DNA of 39,931 bases from Chlamydomonas sphaeroides (lineage: Eukaryota > Chlorophyta > Chlorophyceae > Chlamydomonadales > Chlamydomonadaceae). The position numbers and the translations under genes are program-made. Positions within the stretch are counted from its first letter, which is position 1, and each line of letters starts with the position of its first letter. Shown in pieces: positions 30,489 through 39,931 of this stretch. The stretch lies in contig BDDC01000745.1 in assembly GCA_001662425.1 (NCBI GenBank), positions 5,749-45,679 of the forward strand, written 5' to 3'. A model generated the notes under the pieces. The model was not told where the DNA came from, did no database searches, and worked only from the letters and a program-made list of their open reading frames with translations.

Positions 30489-32627
30489 ATGTCGGAGCCG
30501 CACGAAGAGCGGGACGAGTCGCTGCCTGGCTCGCATCTGCCGCTGGAACTCGTCCTCGCCGAGATCGCTTCCAGCTGCGACGGCAACCAGATAGCTGGAA
30601 CATGGAGACTTTTGTGCAGAAGCGCCAAGCAGCGCCTTTGTAGGCCGGAGCATGTCACCATCCGACTGTCGCAGCCCGTGCCGCACCACGCCTTCCGCGC
30701 CAAGTGGGCCGCGCCAGAAGCCACGCGGTCCCTAAATCTTTGGCACCGGCGCCAGCTGGTGAGCCTCACGGCCAGCAGTGGGACCGAGCCCAACCTGGCG
30801 CTAGCGGCCGATGTGGCAGGCGTCATCCTCGGGACCTCTGGCGCCATGGTCGCTGCAGCCGGAGCGGGCCAGCTGGAGGCCTGCCGCTGGCTGCGCGCCA
30901 AGGGCTGCAGCGCGAGCAGAGAGGACCTGGATGCCGCTGCCAAGGGCGGGCACCAGGCCGTGTGCGCGTGGCTGCTTGACACTGCCCGGGTGCCCTGGAG
31001 CTTCCACGCCGTGGTCTCAGCGGCGGAGGGCGGCCACCCGGAGCTGCTATACTGGCTGCTGGACCGCAGCCCCAACGGCCTCGATGATACCAGCGAGGAG
31101 AAGCGCCGCAGCCTCTTTGTGGCCGCGGCCGGCGGCTGCCGTCTGGCGGCTGTGGCCCTGCTGGCTTCGACGCTGGGCATGTCCCCCCAGCGCCCCCACT
31201 CAGAGGTGCTGGCCTCGGCCGCCGCCAGCGCCACGCCCGACTGGGAGGCCAAGGCCGGCTGGCTGATCTCAGAGATGGGCTGCACACCGCAATGGGCCAG
31301 CAGCGCGGGCTCTCTGGCCGTCCAACGCCTGGGGTCAGACGCGCCGGCGCGGCTGGCGTGGCTGCGGGAGCCCGCGTACGTCTTTGACGGCCCCGGCAAT
31401 CGCTCCGCCGCCGCCCGCTGCGGCAACACGGCGGCGCTGGAGTGGCTGATCGCCGAGGGCGTTGCGGGGATGCCGCACGAGTGGGGCTACTCGTGTGAGC
31501 TCGCGGCGGGGCAGCGCCACCCGGCGGCGCTGCTGCTGCTGCTGGGGGCCGGCGCGGAGCCGGACCTGACGTCGCTGCTGTACAGCCTACGGTTGCGGGA
31601 ACACCCCTCACACGGAGTGATGGAGGCGGTACTGGACCGCGTGCTGCCGTCCCAGGCGGCCGGGCTGGCGGGCCACCGCCTCAGCCTGCTGGGTGACGTG
31701 GTTGCCCGGCTGGGTGACGTGGGCCTCATGGCGCGGCTGGAGCAGGTGCTGGCGGCGGCCGGCCCCGCCACAGAGCAGGCGGCCCTGGCCGAGTTGTGGG
31801 GAAGCGGGGCTCTCGCTGCCGCGGCCTCCTCGGGCTGCGAGGAGGCGATGGCGTGGCTCGTGCAGCAGCGCGGCCTGGGCTGGGCGGTGAGCGGGGGCGC
31901 GCTGGCAGCGGGGCCACACGCGTGGCACGAGCGGCGGGGGCCCCTTCACGCCCCGCCCGATCGGACAGTGGCCTGCGCTTCAGCCGCGCTCGCTCCCCCA
32001 CATCGCTCCTATGGGTACCGCCCTCGGCCTGTTGCGGTCCTTGCCGGGCTCATCCCACAGCCCGCCCGGCCCATCCCGGACCTGCCCACCGCGGAGCTGC
32101 CCACCTCGTGTGCCGCCCCGGCATCACCCCAACGGCCCCTTCCTCTGGCATCGGCCGCGCAGGGGCGTGGCTCCCCCGCCAACACCGCCCTGTCTGCCCT
32201 CGCCAGCTGCCTGGCGGGGCGCCAGAGACCGCCGTGGAGCAGCCCGGCGGCCACACCGCTACACTACACTCGCCCTTTCCCACCCTGCCAACCCACGCCC
32301 TGCTGCCCGCAGGGCCCGCAGCAGCACAGCGGCCAGCCGTACGTGGACGCGCTGCACCGAGGCGACCTGGCGGCCCTGGGCGCCCTGGCGCGACAGGGCT
32401 GCCCCTGGGGCATCGCCGGCCGCGTCCTCAAGCGGGCGCTGCGCGGCCCCGAGCCGCTGGCTGCGCTGCGCGCGTTGCTGGCCGCGGGCTGCCCCTGCGA
32501 CTGGGCCCAGCTGGCAGCGAGCGCGCAGAAGCTGCGGTGCACGCGGGGGCTGCCGCCGGACGTGGCTGAGTGGCTGCGGCAGCAGCAGGAGCAGCGGGAG
32601 CAGCAACAGCAGGGCGGCGTGGCCTAG
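30489..32627 (+). CDS. F-box-like plus ankyrin-type repeat protein
   Basis: Two exons, 30489-31886 (466 codons) and 32313-32627 (104 plus stop), phase 0, ~570 residues. The 426-bp intron (GTGAGC...CCCGCAG) is a multiple of three and has no stop, so it can be mistaken for coding sequence. Near the N-terminus LPLELVLAEIASSC followed by TWRLLCRSAKQRL matches the F-box pattern LPxELxxxI...RxxCRxxR, the SKP1-binding motif of SCF ubiquitin ligases, though it is weak. The rest is a degenerate ankyrin solenoid of the type widespread in volvocine algae: AAAGAGQLEACRWLRAKGC, AAKGGHQAVCAWLLD, SAAEGGHPELLYWLLDR, AARCGNTAALEWLIAEG, AAGQRHPAALLLLLGAG, AAASSGCEEAMAWLVQQ and, after the intron, LHRGDLAALGALARQGCPW. 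The C-terminus is Gln/Arg-rich. It may select substrates through the ankyrin surface. The start at 30489 is preferred; an in-frame Met seven codons upstream (30468) is possible. Confidence 0.8.
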   Translation: MSEPHEERDESLPGSHLPLELVLAEIASSCDGNQIAGTWRLLCRSAKQRLCRPEHVTIRLSQPVPHHAFRAKWAAPEATRSLNLWHRRQLVSLTASSGTEPNLALAADVAGVILGTSGAMVAAAGAGQLEACRWLRAKGCSASREDLDAAAKGGHQAVCAWLLDTARVPWSFHAVVSAAEGGHPELLYWLLDRSPNGLDDTSEEKRRSLFVAAAGGCRLAAVALLASTLGMSPQRPHSEVLASAAASATPDWEAKAGWLISEMGCTPQWASSAGSLAVQRLGSDAPARLAWLREPAYVFDGPGNRSAAARCGNTAALEWLIAEGVAGMPHEWGYSCELAAGQRHPAALLLLLGAGAEPDLTSLLYSLRLREHPSHGVMEAVLDRVLPSQAAGLAGHRLSLLGDVVARLGDVGLMARLEQVLAAAGPATEQAALAELWGSGALAAAASSGCEEAMAWLVQQRGLGWAVSGGALAAGPHAWHERRGPLHAPPDRTVACASAALAPPHRSYGYRPRPVAVLAGLIPQPARPIPDLPTAELPTSCAAPASPQRPLPLASAAQGRGSPANTALSALASCLAGRQRPPWSSPAATPLHYTRPFPPCQPTPCCPQGPQQHSGQPYVDALHRGDLAALGALARQGCPWGIAGRVLKRALRGPEPLAALRALLAAGCPCDWAQLAASAQKLRCTRGLPPDVAEWLRQQQEQREQQQQGGVA

Positions 32628-34341
32628 GTCGGGAGGGTGGGCGGAGGAGAGAGTGCTTTCGCGATGGGCTAGTTGGTGTTTGACGGAATGGGTTAGGAGG
32701 TCTGGGAGGGGTGGGCGGCGTGGGGGCGCCGCCAGGGGCCCACCCCGTGGCGCGCCAGGGGCCCGGCCGCGCGTGCATGGTCCCGGGGGTCGCATGGGGC
32801 GCATGGGTCGCAGCTGCAGCGGAGTGGCCGCAAGTGTGCATGCTTCGTAGCACGGACGGGCCTGTTGCTAGTGCGGATCACTTGGTGAGCGAGCGTGCAT
32901 ATGTGCCGCTTCTTTGCGATGGCGCGGACGTGTGCCAAGGACAGGGCACCTGGGGGGCTGGGGGCCCGGCGGTAGATGGCTGCTGCGGCTCGCGCACCGA
33001 AGCGACCGCTGGCGGTAAGCGGCTGCAGGAACCCGCGGCGCCAGGACCGGGGGTGATGGGGTGGGCACAGCCATCTCCCCATCTGCCGGCGGCCAGGGCC
33101 TTTGTCGCCTGGCGCTCGGCGCCATGCCTTGCGTGGGCTTGCGGGTGCACGACATGCGGTGGTCAGAGTACGGTCGCTGACTTTGCGGGAGCACGCGCGA
33201 ATGCTTATCCTGTGAGGCGCTGTGTCGCCTGTGAGGCAGCCGGTCGAGGGTGGCTCGGCTTGATCCCATGCGCGTCCTGTCCGGGGAGGGCGTGCGCCTT
33301 GGGACTGCGACAGGGTGAGGCGCATGCCCATGCTGCGACGGTGGGCGGCTGGCGCGCAGCTCGCAAGCTGGCCGGTAGGCTTTGACGTCTGGGCTAGCCC
33401 GTATGGCCCCTTCGAGGTTGAGGTCAAGAAATGGCGGTGGGGAGCAAGTACGTACGGTGCGGCATGAGGCCCGTCGCGGCTGCGTCCGGACGTGCGGTTG
33501 CCAATTTCGGCACTACGGCAGTAGTGCAGTGCATCGCACAATACAACCGCTGCGGCCTTGCCCCGACTATCCTGCGCGAGGCCAGCTGTAGCCAATTGAT
33601 AGCAGCATCCAGCTGTGCTGATTGGGCGGTTGCCGTCCGACGGCGCTCTTAACAACCGCCCAGCCTAGGGACTGCAGCCGGGGTGGCGCGCAAGCTTCGC
33701 AGACACAGGGTTACAGGCACATACTTAAGAAGTCCCGGCATCGCTCTTTGCCAAGCCCCCATGCGGGGTGCATATCGAAAACGGGAACGTTCTTCATGAA
33801 CACGCAAACACTCACACTGCCAAGCAGGTCCTCATGTCAAGGCCCAGAGGGCTGCCGCACCAATATCTGCCTGCCTCACGCGCACGCCGAGACGACACCC
33901 CTGCGCAACCGTCACTATGGCTCACCTCAATCACCAATCGCCCACGCAATGCTTGAAGGGCCACGCAAAACGCTCCATGCCACATGCCACACGCACGCAC
34001 ACGCGCTCCTGCGACCCGGCATGCCGCCAGCAAAGCAGCTCGGCGGCGGCGCGGCGCCGAGCACTTGCAGCCGCCCCTCCTCGCCCTGGAGGTCAAGGCC
34101 CCGCTAAAGCACGACGCGAGTACTGCGCACTGGCTGCACGCCGCAGGTCCCTTGCCGGGCAAGCCCACAAGCCCCGCCCGCTTGCCCAGCAGTTGCCGCG
34201 CCTGGTCTGCCGCCCCACCCAGGCGCCGCCCCACCCTCGGCACTGCAGCGGCGATGTGGGCCGGGCGGTAGACCGCCTCCCTACCGGTGACGAGCCCGGT
34301 GCCCGTCGGGAGCGGCGCCCGGCGCGCGGCGTCCGCATCCG
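32628..34341. other. Convergent intergenic region
   Basis: Two genes converge here, so this is mostly 3' UTR on both strands. The only processing-like signal is the minus-strand TGTAA at 33711-33715. Open frames across 32700-33650 are uninterrupted by chance and show no domain. Confidence 0.5.
33711..33715 (-). terminator. TGTAA polyadenylation signal
   Basis: TTACA on the plus strand, ~630 bp past the stop of the minus-strand hydrolase, a normal 3' UTR length for this kind of genome. Confidence 0.55.
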
Positions 34342-36841
34342 CTACCGCTGCCCCGACTTACGGCCCAGCTGCGCTATCAGCCACGACACCACGGCCCCCG
34401 CTACGTCCTCCCACAGCCGCTCACCGCCGCGGCTACCGCCGCCGACTGCTTGCCGCTGCTCAAGCGCCGCACCGCCGCCGGGCAGCAGCCCCGCCGTGCG
34501 CAGCGCCTCGCGGTCCGCCGCCTGCGAGGCAGCAGCATGGCGCGCATCACGACTTGAAATCATGTAATACAACACATGGCTTCATTGCAGCCGTATGCCA
34601 CATGCCATGTACGGGCACGCAGGCCACATGGTAACCCGAGCGGGCGGCCCCACCTGCAGCCAGAAGTGGTCGCATCCAGGCCACAGCGTCAGCTCCATGC
34701 CCACTGGAGGAGACGAGGGGCCCGCGGGCCCTGAGCCCCCCGCCCCGCCGGCCCCAGAAGCCGTAGCGGACGGCCCGCCAGCCTCCGGACCCGGCGCTTG
34801 GCCCGAGCCGGAAGCAGACTTTTGGGACTTGGCCTCCGCCTTGGCCTCGTCCTTGTTGGCTGCCTCCACGGCGGACTGCAGCTGCCGCGAGGCGGTGAAC
34901 TGGTCCCAGGTGCCGGTGACCAGCAGCCGCGGCAGGCGGTGCGCGCCAGCCAGGGCGGTCCAGGCGGGGCCCGAGCCCAGCGCCAGGCGGCACAGCAGGC
35001 CTGGAGACGGGGGTGGAGGGGGCCGGAAGCTGCGGCGTTGCCGGGCGGCTGGTGGGTGCAGGCGGTCGCACCAAGGCGGCTGGTCTGGGGCAGCGCAGGC
35101 TGGTCTGGGGCAGCGCAGGCTGGCTGGGCTGGGGTGGGGCGGAGCCGCTGCTGGCAGCAGGGCCTCTCCCTGCCTGCCCTGCCGGCACGCGGCGCCAGCA
35201 CTGCGCAGCGGGCCTCACCCGACGGGAAGCTGACGGCCGCCAGGGCCGCCACCTCGCAGCCGCATCCGGCCTCTGCCGCCAGCAGGGGCAGGGCGCGGGC
35301 CGCCACGGCGGCCCCGTAGCTGTAGCCCACCAGGGCGACCCGGGGGGCCTGCCGGCAGGGAGCGGGGTGCGCGGGGACTGCAGGGTCGCGAGGGGGCCGG
35401 TGGCGGCGGCGCAGGACGGGCGGCGCCCGGGCTTGGGCGGAGGGTCCGGGCGTGTGCCTGAGCATGTGGCTCGGCTGCATCACCTCGGGCCGCCCACGCC
35501 GCCGCCTGGCGTGCCGCAGTCTACCCAGCCCAGATCACGAGCCCACTGTGCGGGTAGGGCTGCCACCATCGCATCCCGCGCTGATGCGCACCGGCCGCCG
35601 GCCACTGGTAGACACCGCCGTTGCTGTTCCTCTCCGTCCGTCATCGCCGCCGTCGTCGCCTTCGTCGTCTCCCTGCTCCTCCTGGTCTCCCTGGGGGCAT
35701 GCGCGGCACATGAGGGTCGCACGACATGTACCGCGCCCGCCGAAGCCACAGAGGCAACAACACGTGTTACAGTGAGGACTGCTGGGTACATCCGCGGTCC
35801 CTGCCATGGTCATACCCACACCTGCAGCAGCGCCCTCAGCAGCGCCACCAGGTCTGCCACGTCCACCGAGGAGAACACGGTGCGGGAGCCGCTGGAGCTG
35901 CCTGAGGGGCAGGGGCTCTACTGGGGTAAGGGAGCTCGGGCGTGCAGGCAGGGGATAGGACCGGGCACGGGCACCGGACCAGGGCTGGGCCCCGGACCCG
36001 GATGAAAGGGATAGGTGAGGGCAGGGCTGCCGGAGCCAGGCGAGAACGGCCAAGGTTTGGGGCCAGACAGCTGGCCAGGACCAGGCGGCTGTTGAGCGCC
36101 AGCTAGCAAGCGCGTCCGTGGGGGGGCGCTTGAGGCGGGGTACGGTAGTCCGGCGGTGTGAGACGCGCCGGCGTGTGGCGGCCCCTTGCTGCCTCGCCCT
36201 CACTGCGCCGCGCTGCGCCGATGTCGCTACGCGGTGCCTGCTTGCGCATGAGCGGGCGAGGGTGGGCCTTCTGCGACGGCCGCCCTGTACGCGCCTGTGC
36301 CCTTGGCCTATGCAACATCAGGCATCAGCGCGCCGCACCCACCGACGCCTCGCATGTTGTAGCGCACCACCGCAGAGAAGCGTCCGGAATGCAGCGCGAA
36401 CCTGCCGGGCCGGGGCCGGGGCCAGAAGAGCAACCCCGGTCAGTAGCTGGGAAACAGATGTAGGTTGAAGGGTCGGCACCTTTGCCCAGACGGCGAAGCA
36501 TGTTTCTGAGGGGGGGCCGGGTCCTGCTGGCGTGCCCTGTATTTTCAGCTGCCGGGCCGCTGGTCACACCGGGCGATGGCGGTGACGACGTGATCGTCCA
36601 GACATCCGCCAAGCCAGCCCCAGGGATGCAACACGACCAGGAGGGGCGCATCTGGGATGGGTCACACGGCGGGGGTCATCAGCGCTTCGCCATGCCCGGA
36701 CATGCCGCAGCGACGGCCCCACCCCAACCGGCACCGTCATGGCCTGCTTGGCGTACCCGCGCTTGTGCGACCAACTGGGCGCGTTATGTCAGCTTCAAGC
36801 TGTACGCCGCGGCGGGGTAGCTGCACCAGCTGTCGCACCAT
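34342..36841 (-). CDS. Alpha/beta-hydrolase fold protein
   Basis: Seven exons with every phase consistent: 36841-36757, 36651-36570, 36401-36343, 35901-35822, 35348-35219, 35000-34654 and 34521-34342; 320 residues. The hydrolase landmarks come in order: VVLHPWGWLGGCLDD (oxyanion-hole loop), VVRYNMRGVGSSSGS, the nucleophile elbow VALVGYSYGAAVAA (Ser112), RLLVTGTWDQFTA (Asp178) and PGCDHFWLQ (His257), i.e. a full catalytic triad. An insertion of ~50 residues rich in Lys, Ala, Gly and Pro (DEAKAEAKSQKSASGSG...) separates Asp from His and is probably a disordered loop. There is no transit peptide, signal peptide or membrane helix, so it is probably cytosolic. Substrate is unknown; the YNMRGVG signature resembles plant alpha/beta-hydrolases annotated only by fold. 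The start MVRQLVQLPRRGVQLEAD reads as the usual first strand of the fold and ends in a phase-1 GTACGC donor that joins the next exon exactly. Confidence 0.87.
35081..35120. repeat. 20-bp tandem duplication in hydrolase intron
   Basis: tggtctggggcagcgcaggc is repeated exactly twice and followed by a partial third copy, in the intron between the Ser and Asp exons. Confidence 0.85.
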
Positions 36842-37322
36842 GGCCGTTCGCGTGGAGGAGCAGCCGAAGGCCTAGGTTGTTGTGTAAGTGGGTAGTGACC
36901 GCATACGTGTATGTCTTGCGCACAACAGGAACACAGGATGCTGCAGGTTGGAAGAAGCCGATGCAGCCAAGACTGCACACTGCAGCCGCTGCTGCGGCTC
37001 TGCCCATAACGTTCCTTCATATACTTATTTAAGATAAGTTGAGCTTACAAGCAAGGACCTGCGACGCAGAAGTACACGAAGACCAGGCCGACTAAGCTTA
37101 CTGCTTTGAGCCTAGCCAGACTTTTGTCTATACCTACAGCATATCCAACAGCTTTGTTGAATCCTACAAGCAGTTCGATTGTGAGAAGCCGCGGCCCTCG
37201 CTCTACTGTCCAACTGGAGGGCGTTGTTTAAGCGCATACTTTGATAAGTCTGAAGCGCTGTAGAAGGGCGCTTTCAGCGCGGCGCCCGGGCGGGCTGCCC
37301 GGGCCCGCACCCGGCGTGCACA
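36842..37322. promoter_or_regulatory. Divergent promoter region, hydrolase and SYS1
   Basis: 481 bp between head-to-head start codons, with a clearly AT-richer block at ~37010-37180, as expected for a bidirectional promoter and 5' UTRs. No specific motif is assignable. Confidence 0.5.
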
Positions 37323-39202
37323 ATGGGCCAAAAGACGGATGGCGAGTCGCGGGTCATCGCCAAGAAGCTGGCCATGTACCTGCCCAGCTTCTACTTCATC
37401 TACTACATCGTGAGTCGGCCTGTGAAGGCATCCGGATTGCCCAGGGGCGGCAGCCTCCCGCGCAGCGGACGCCAGCGCCCGGGGGGCTGGGTCTCAGCAC
37501 AGGGCCGGGGCTGCTCCACACCAACCCAACCCGGCCACTTCGTCAACCCCTCACTTTCTCGTCACCACCATCAAAACGCTGCCCTCTTACAGTGGTGCGT
37601 CATCCTCGTGGGCGCGCTCAAGGTGGACTGGCATGAGCTGGGGAGATTCCCCTTCAGGATACGAATGGACGAGTTCTCGCCGCAACGGAGAGATGACGCG
37701 CTAGGTGGGCCACCCAAGCCTACATCGGCAGTGCACCGGGACCGCTAGCATCACTAGTAGAAGGTCCAGCTCTACCACGAACAGGCCATGTGCGGCAGTT
37801 GGGCGCAGCTGTGCACAAGTGGCGGTTCGGCCGCTGGGGCTCAGGTGGCTGAGTCCCATCAGCATGGCAGGGGTCAGGCCATCTCACGGACGGCTCGGTG
37901 TATCGCGTCCCTGTGATGCCGAGGAAAGCTGCCGGGCTGCACATTGCGGCACGCAGTCACCGGCATCGATTGGCGTCTGGGCTCGGCTCCTGCTCGGGCC
38001 TGCTCAAGCCCTAGCTCGTAGATTCAGGTCACGGCCCCCGCCGCCCCCGCCGGCGGCGTTGCGGCTCTAAGGGCAGGCTTGCCGCATCAAGGGGGCCTTG
38101 CCGACAGCCCAGCAGGCAGGCGCCCGCCCCGCAGAAGCACATCGCGCACAGCGATCAGCTCAGTGATGCGCATCCTACCAACCTCTGAACCATACCCACT
38201 TTACCGGTCCGCTTCCCTCCTGTGCAGGAGCCTGGCTGGCCATGGTGCTGACGTACCTGTGCAGCCTGGGGCTCACGTACGGCATTGTACAGGTGCGGCC
38301 TGTCCTCGGCCGGAGCTTAGATGCTGGGACCGGTGTTGCCATGGGGCCCGAATACCTCCAGCTGCATCGCGGCTCCAGGTGCCACCGCGACGCTGTGCCG
38401 CAGTGTGCACGAGCTGCAAGGTCTGCCCCTCAGACTAGGTCGCTGCCGACCTGACCCAGTCGAGTGGTGGCCATGCCATGGGTTCTCTCTTCATGCCCTC
38501 TCATGCCACCACCCTATGCATGGCCCACGCCCGCCCCGCCGTGTTCCGACGCCAGCAACGCCTGACTGCCTTGACCCCTGCCTGCCTGGCCCCGCCCCGC
38601 CCCGCCAGGCCACGCGCAAGAGCTGGGACTACGTGGTGACCGTGGCGTTGATACACCTGGTGCTGTGCATCATAAGTGAGGCGCCTGGGGTCACCACGGG
38701 CCGCAGGCTGCCCGCAAACGCGCAAAGGCATGCGGGGCTGGCGACGCAGGGCACGTAGCCACACAACAAGCCAACGCTCCTCTCTATGGCCCCGTAAGCG
38801 ACACCTGCCACCCTCACATCACTGCGTCTTGCCGCACCGCCCTGCCCCTGCCCCTCCCGCAGTTAACCAGGCGTGGCCGGTCAACTGGATCTGGTGGGTC
38901 ACGCACGGCGTGGCGGTGGCGGTCGTCAGCTTGGCGGCCGAATTCGTCAACTACTTTCTGAGGGACATGCGTGAGATCGAGCTGGTGAGCAAGGCATGGC
39001 TCGGCGCCCGCGTGCTGGTCGTATTCGCGCAGCTGGTCTGGTAACAGCGCGGTTGCGGCCTGGGGGACCAGCAACCTGCGAGGCACGCAGCACCCGGCGA
39101 TGCGGAGGCTACGGGCCGCTTGGCCCTGCCCTGAGCTAGCCTGCCTGCGGACCGATGCTGACGTGCTGCCTCCCTCTCTTGCCTCCCCAGGACCGCGTGT
39201 GA
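37323..39202 (+). CDS. SYS1: SYS1 homologue, Golgi four-helix membrane protein
   Basis: Six exons, all phases consistent: 37323-37409, 37593-37704, 38228-38292, 38609-38675, 38863-38984 and 39191-39202; 154 residues, the usual SYS1 length. Four hydrophobic segments are seen: MYLPSFYFIYYIWCVILVGA, AWLAMVLTYLCSLGLTYGIV, YVVTVALIHLVLCIIS and WIWWVTHGVAVAVVSLAAEF. The C-terminal half follows the family pattern: a WDYVVTV start, HL in helix 3, a WW pair before helix 4, an acidic residue in AEF where SYS1 has GEY, and the ending MREIEL like the conserved E(L/M)xEIPL. SYS1 is the trans-Golgi receptor for the ARFRP1/Arl3 GTPase, which leads to Arl1 and golgin recruitment. The N-terminus (MGQKTDGESRVIAKK) differs from animal SYS1, which starts with a WDP-type motif, and the last exon codes for just DRV and the stop. 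The assignment is from memory of the family and not from a search. Confidence 0.82.
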
Positions 39203-39931
39203 CGATGCTACGTATGTGCAGTACGCACAGAGCCCGGCTAAACCTGGCGTGGGGCGCTCGGCTGGCGGGGGGCGATGTCGCGCCCCCGCGCCGCTGCACG
39301 AGGGAGGCCCGGCTGTCGCAGCCCTGGGCAGCCCTGAGAGGTGGAGCTTGGCCGACGTGGGCCTGCCGCCAGAATGGCGGGGCGCCGGGTGGCTCGCAGG
39401 AGCAGCGCCCCTCTGGCTGCTGCTGCAGGGGCCCAGGGTGCGGGCCCTTGGACGCGAGCTCAGCTGCGCCCCGCAGTCGCAATCCATGGCTGTAGGAGCG
39501 CAGTAGCGGCAGCGGCGGTAGTGCTTGCCTGGTGTGCCTGGCCCGCGGCAGGGCACCTCGGGCAGCACAGTAGGCGGTGGCCTGGCGCTGCTCGGGACGC
39601 GGCAGCAGCGGCCGCACGCAAGGGGCCATACGGCGGCGACTTGTTGTCTTTGTTGCGAGCACGCTGCACAACAAATTATTCAGCTCATACGTATAAAGCT
39701 TACTAACAAATAATTGTGTCAAGCTTTACTTCAGCGAATAGCCCCAGAAAAGGACTCTTGCACTGAGGACTGCCCGGATTGGTATCCTCGCCACGCCCAA
39801 TAGGCTGTCATGACGCATTGCGTGACATGCAGAAGGGGAACGGGGAGCGACCGGCGCCCGGAAGCCGGCGTGGCTGCTCGCGCGGCTCCAGAAGCGTCCG
39901 ATCGGCATCCCCGCCCAGTGTCGAGCTGCCG
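39203..39931. other. 3' UTR of SYS1 and right edge
   Basis: No gene is supported. GC-rich 3' UTR passes into an AT-rich patch at ~39650-39720 (ttattcagctcatacgtata), a probable transcript end even though the exact TGTAA is absent. Confidence 0.4.

Noticed and set aside
29843..31429. 528-codon minus-strand open frame
   Set aside because: Antisense to the F-box/ankyrin first exon, whose sense frame has clear repeats.
31887..32312. Treating the F-box/ankyrin gene as one 719-codon exon
   Set aside because: GTGAGC donor and CCCGCAG acceptor flank a 426-bp block of Pro/Ala/Ser-rich filler; removing it joins two ankyrin-like parts.
1..39931. CRISPR arrays, tRNAs, rRNAs, insertion sequences
   Set aside because: Tandem repeats here lack spacer structure and I saw no tRNA or rRNA cores, transposase domains or terminal repeats.

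Overview
The window looks like nuclear DNA from a volvocine-type (Chlamydomonadales) green alga. It is very GC-rich, with short exons separated by GT-AG introns that usually open GTGAG or GTGCG. Proteins carry long Ala/Gly/Pro-rich linkers, and simple tandem repeats sit in introns. TGTAA, the usual polyadenylation signal of these algae, lies downstream of two minus-strand genes. One gene encodes an octotricopeptide-repeat (OPR) protein, a family strongly expanded in this lineage. I see no bacterial operon, CRISPR array, rRNA or tRNA. All gene models were built by hand from splice signals and reading-frame phase; exon coordinates are given in each entry.

Layout: (1) 112-1015 (-), 5' part of a secreted or membrane Pro-rich protein of unknown function, running off the left edge. 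(2) 3609-5841 (-), a membrane-associated E3 ligase candidate with an MDM2-type RING at its extreme C-terminus. (3) 6038-7705 (-), a small secretory-pathway protein that I do not recognise. (4) 9142-14613 (-), a ~1,500-residue OPR protein, probably an organellar RNA factor. (5) 14966-18571 (+), a plastid-targeted rhodanese-domain protein, head-to-head with the OPR gene. (6) 18572-21390, 2.8 kb with no gene I can support. (7) 21391-22782 (-), a tentative low-complexity protein. (8) 23106-29439 (+), the most interesting gene: an N-terminally acylatable (MGCG) TIR domain with a conserved putative catalytic Glu, a disordered linker and about nine ankyrin repeats, nearly one per exon, interrupted by a 330-base assembly gap. 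(9) 30489-32627 (+), an F-box-like plus ankyrin-type protein directly downstream in the same orientation. (10) 34342-36841 (-), an alpha/beta-hydrolase with a complete Ser-Asp-His triad. (11) 37323-39202 (+), SYS1, a four-helix Golgi protein, head-to-head with the hydrolase.

Most genes are unrelated housekeeping or organelle functions. The possible linked theme is 22.8-32.6 kb: a TIR-ankyrin receptor-like or NADase-like protein beside an F-box-like/ankyrin protein. Recognition by ankyrin repeats coupled to TIR enzymatic output on one side and to ubiquitylation on the other is an inference from domains and adjacency only.
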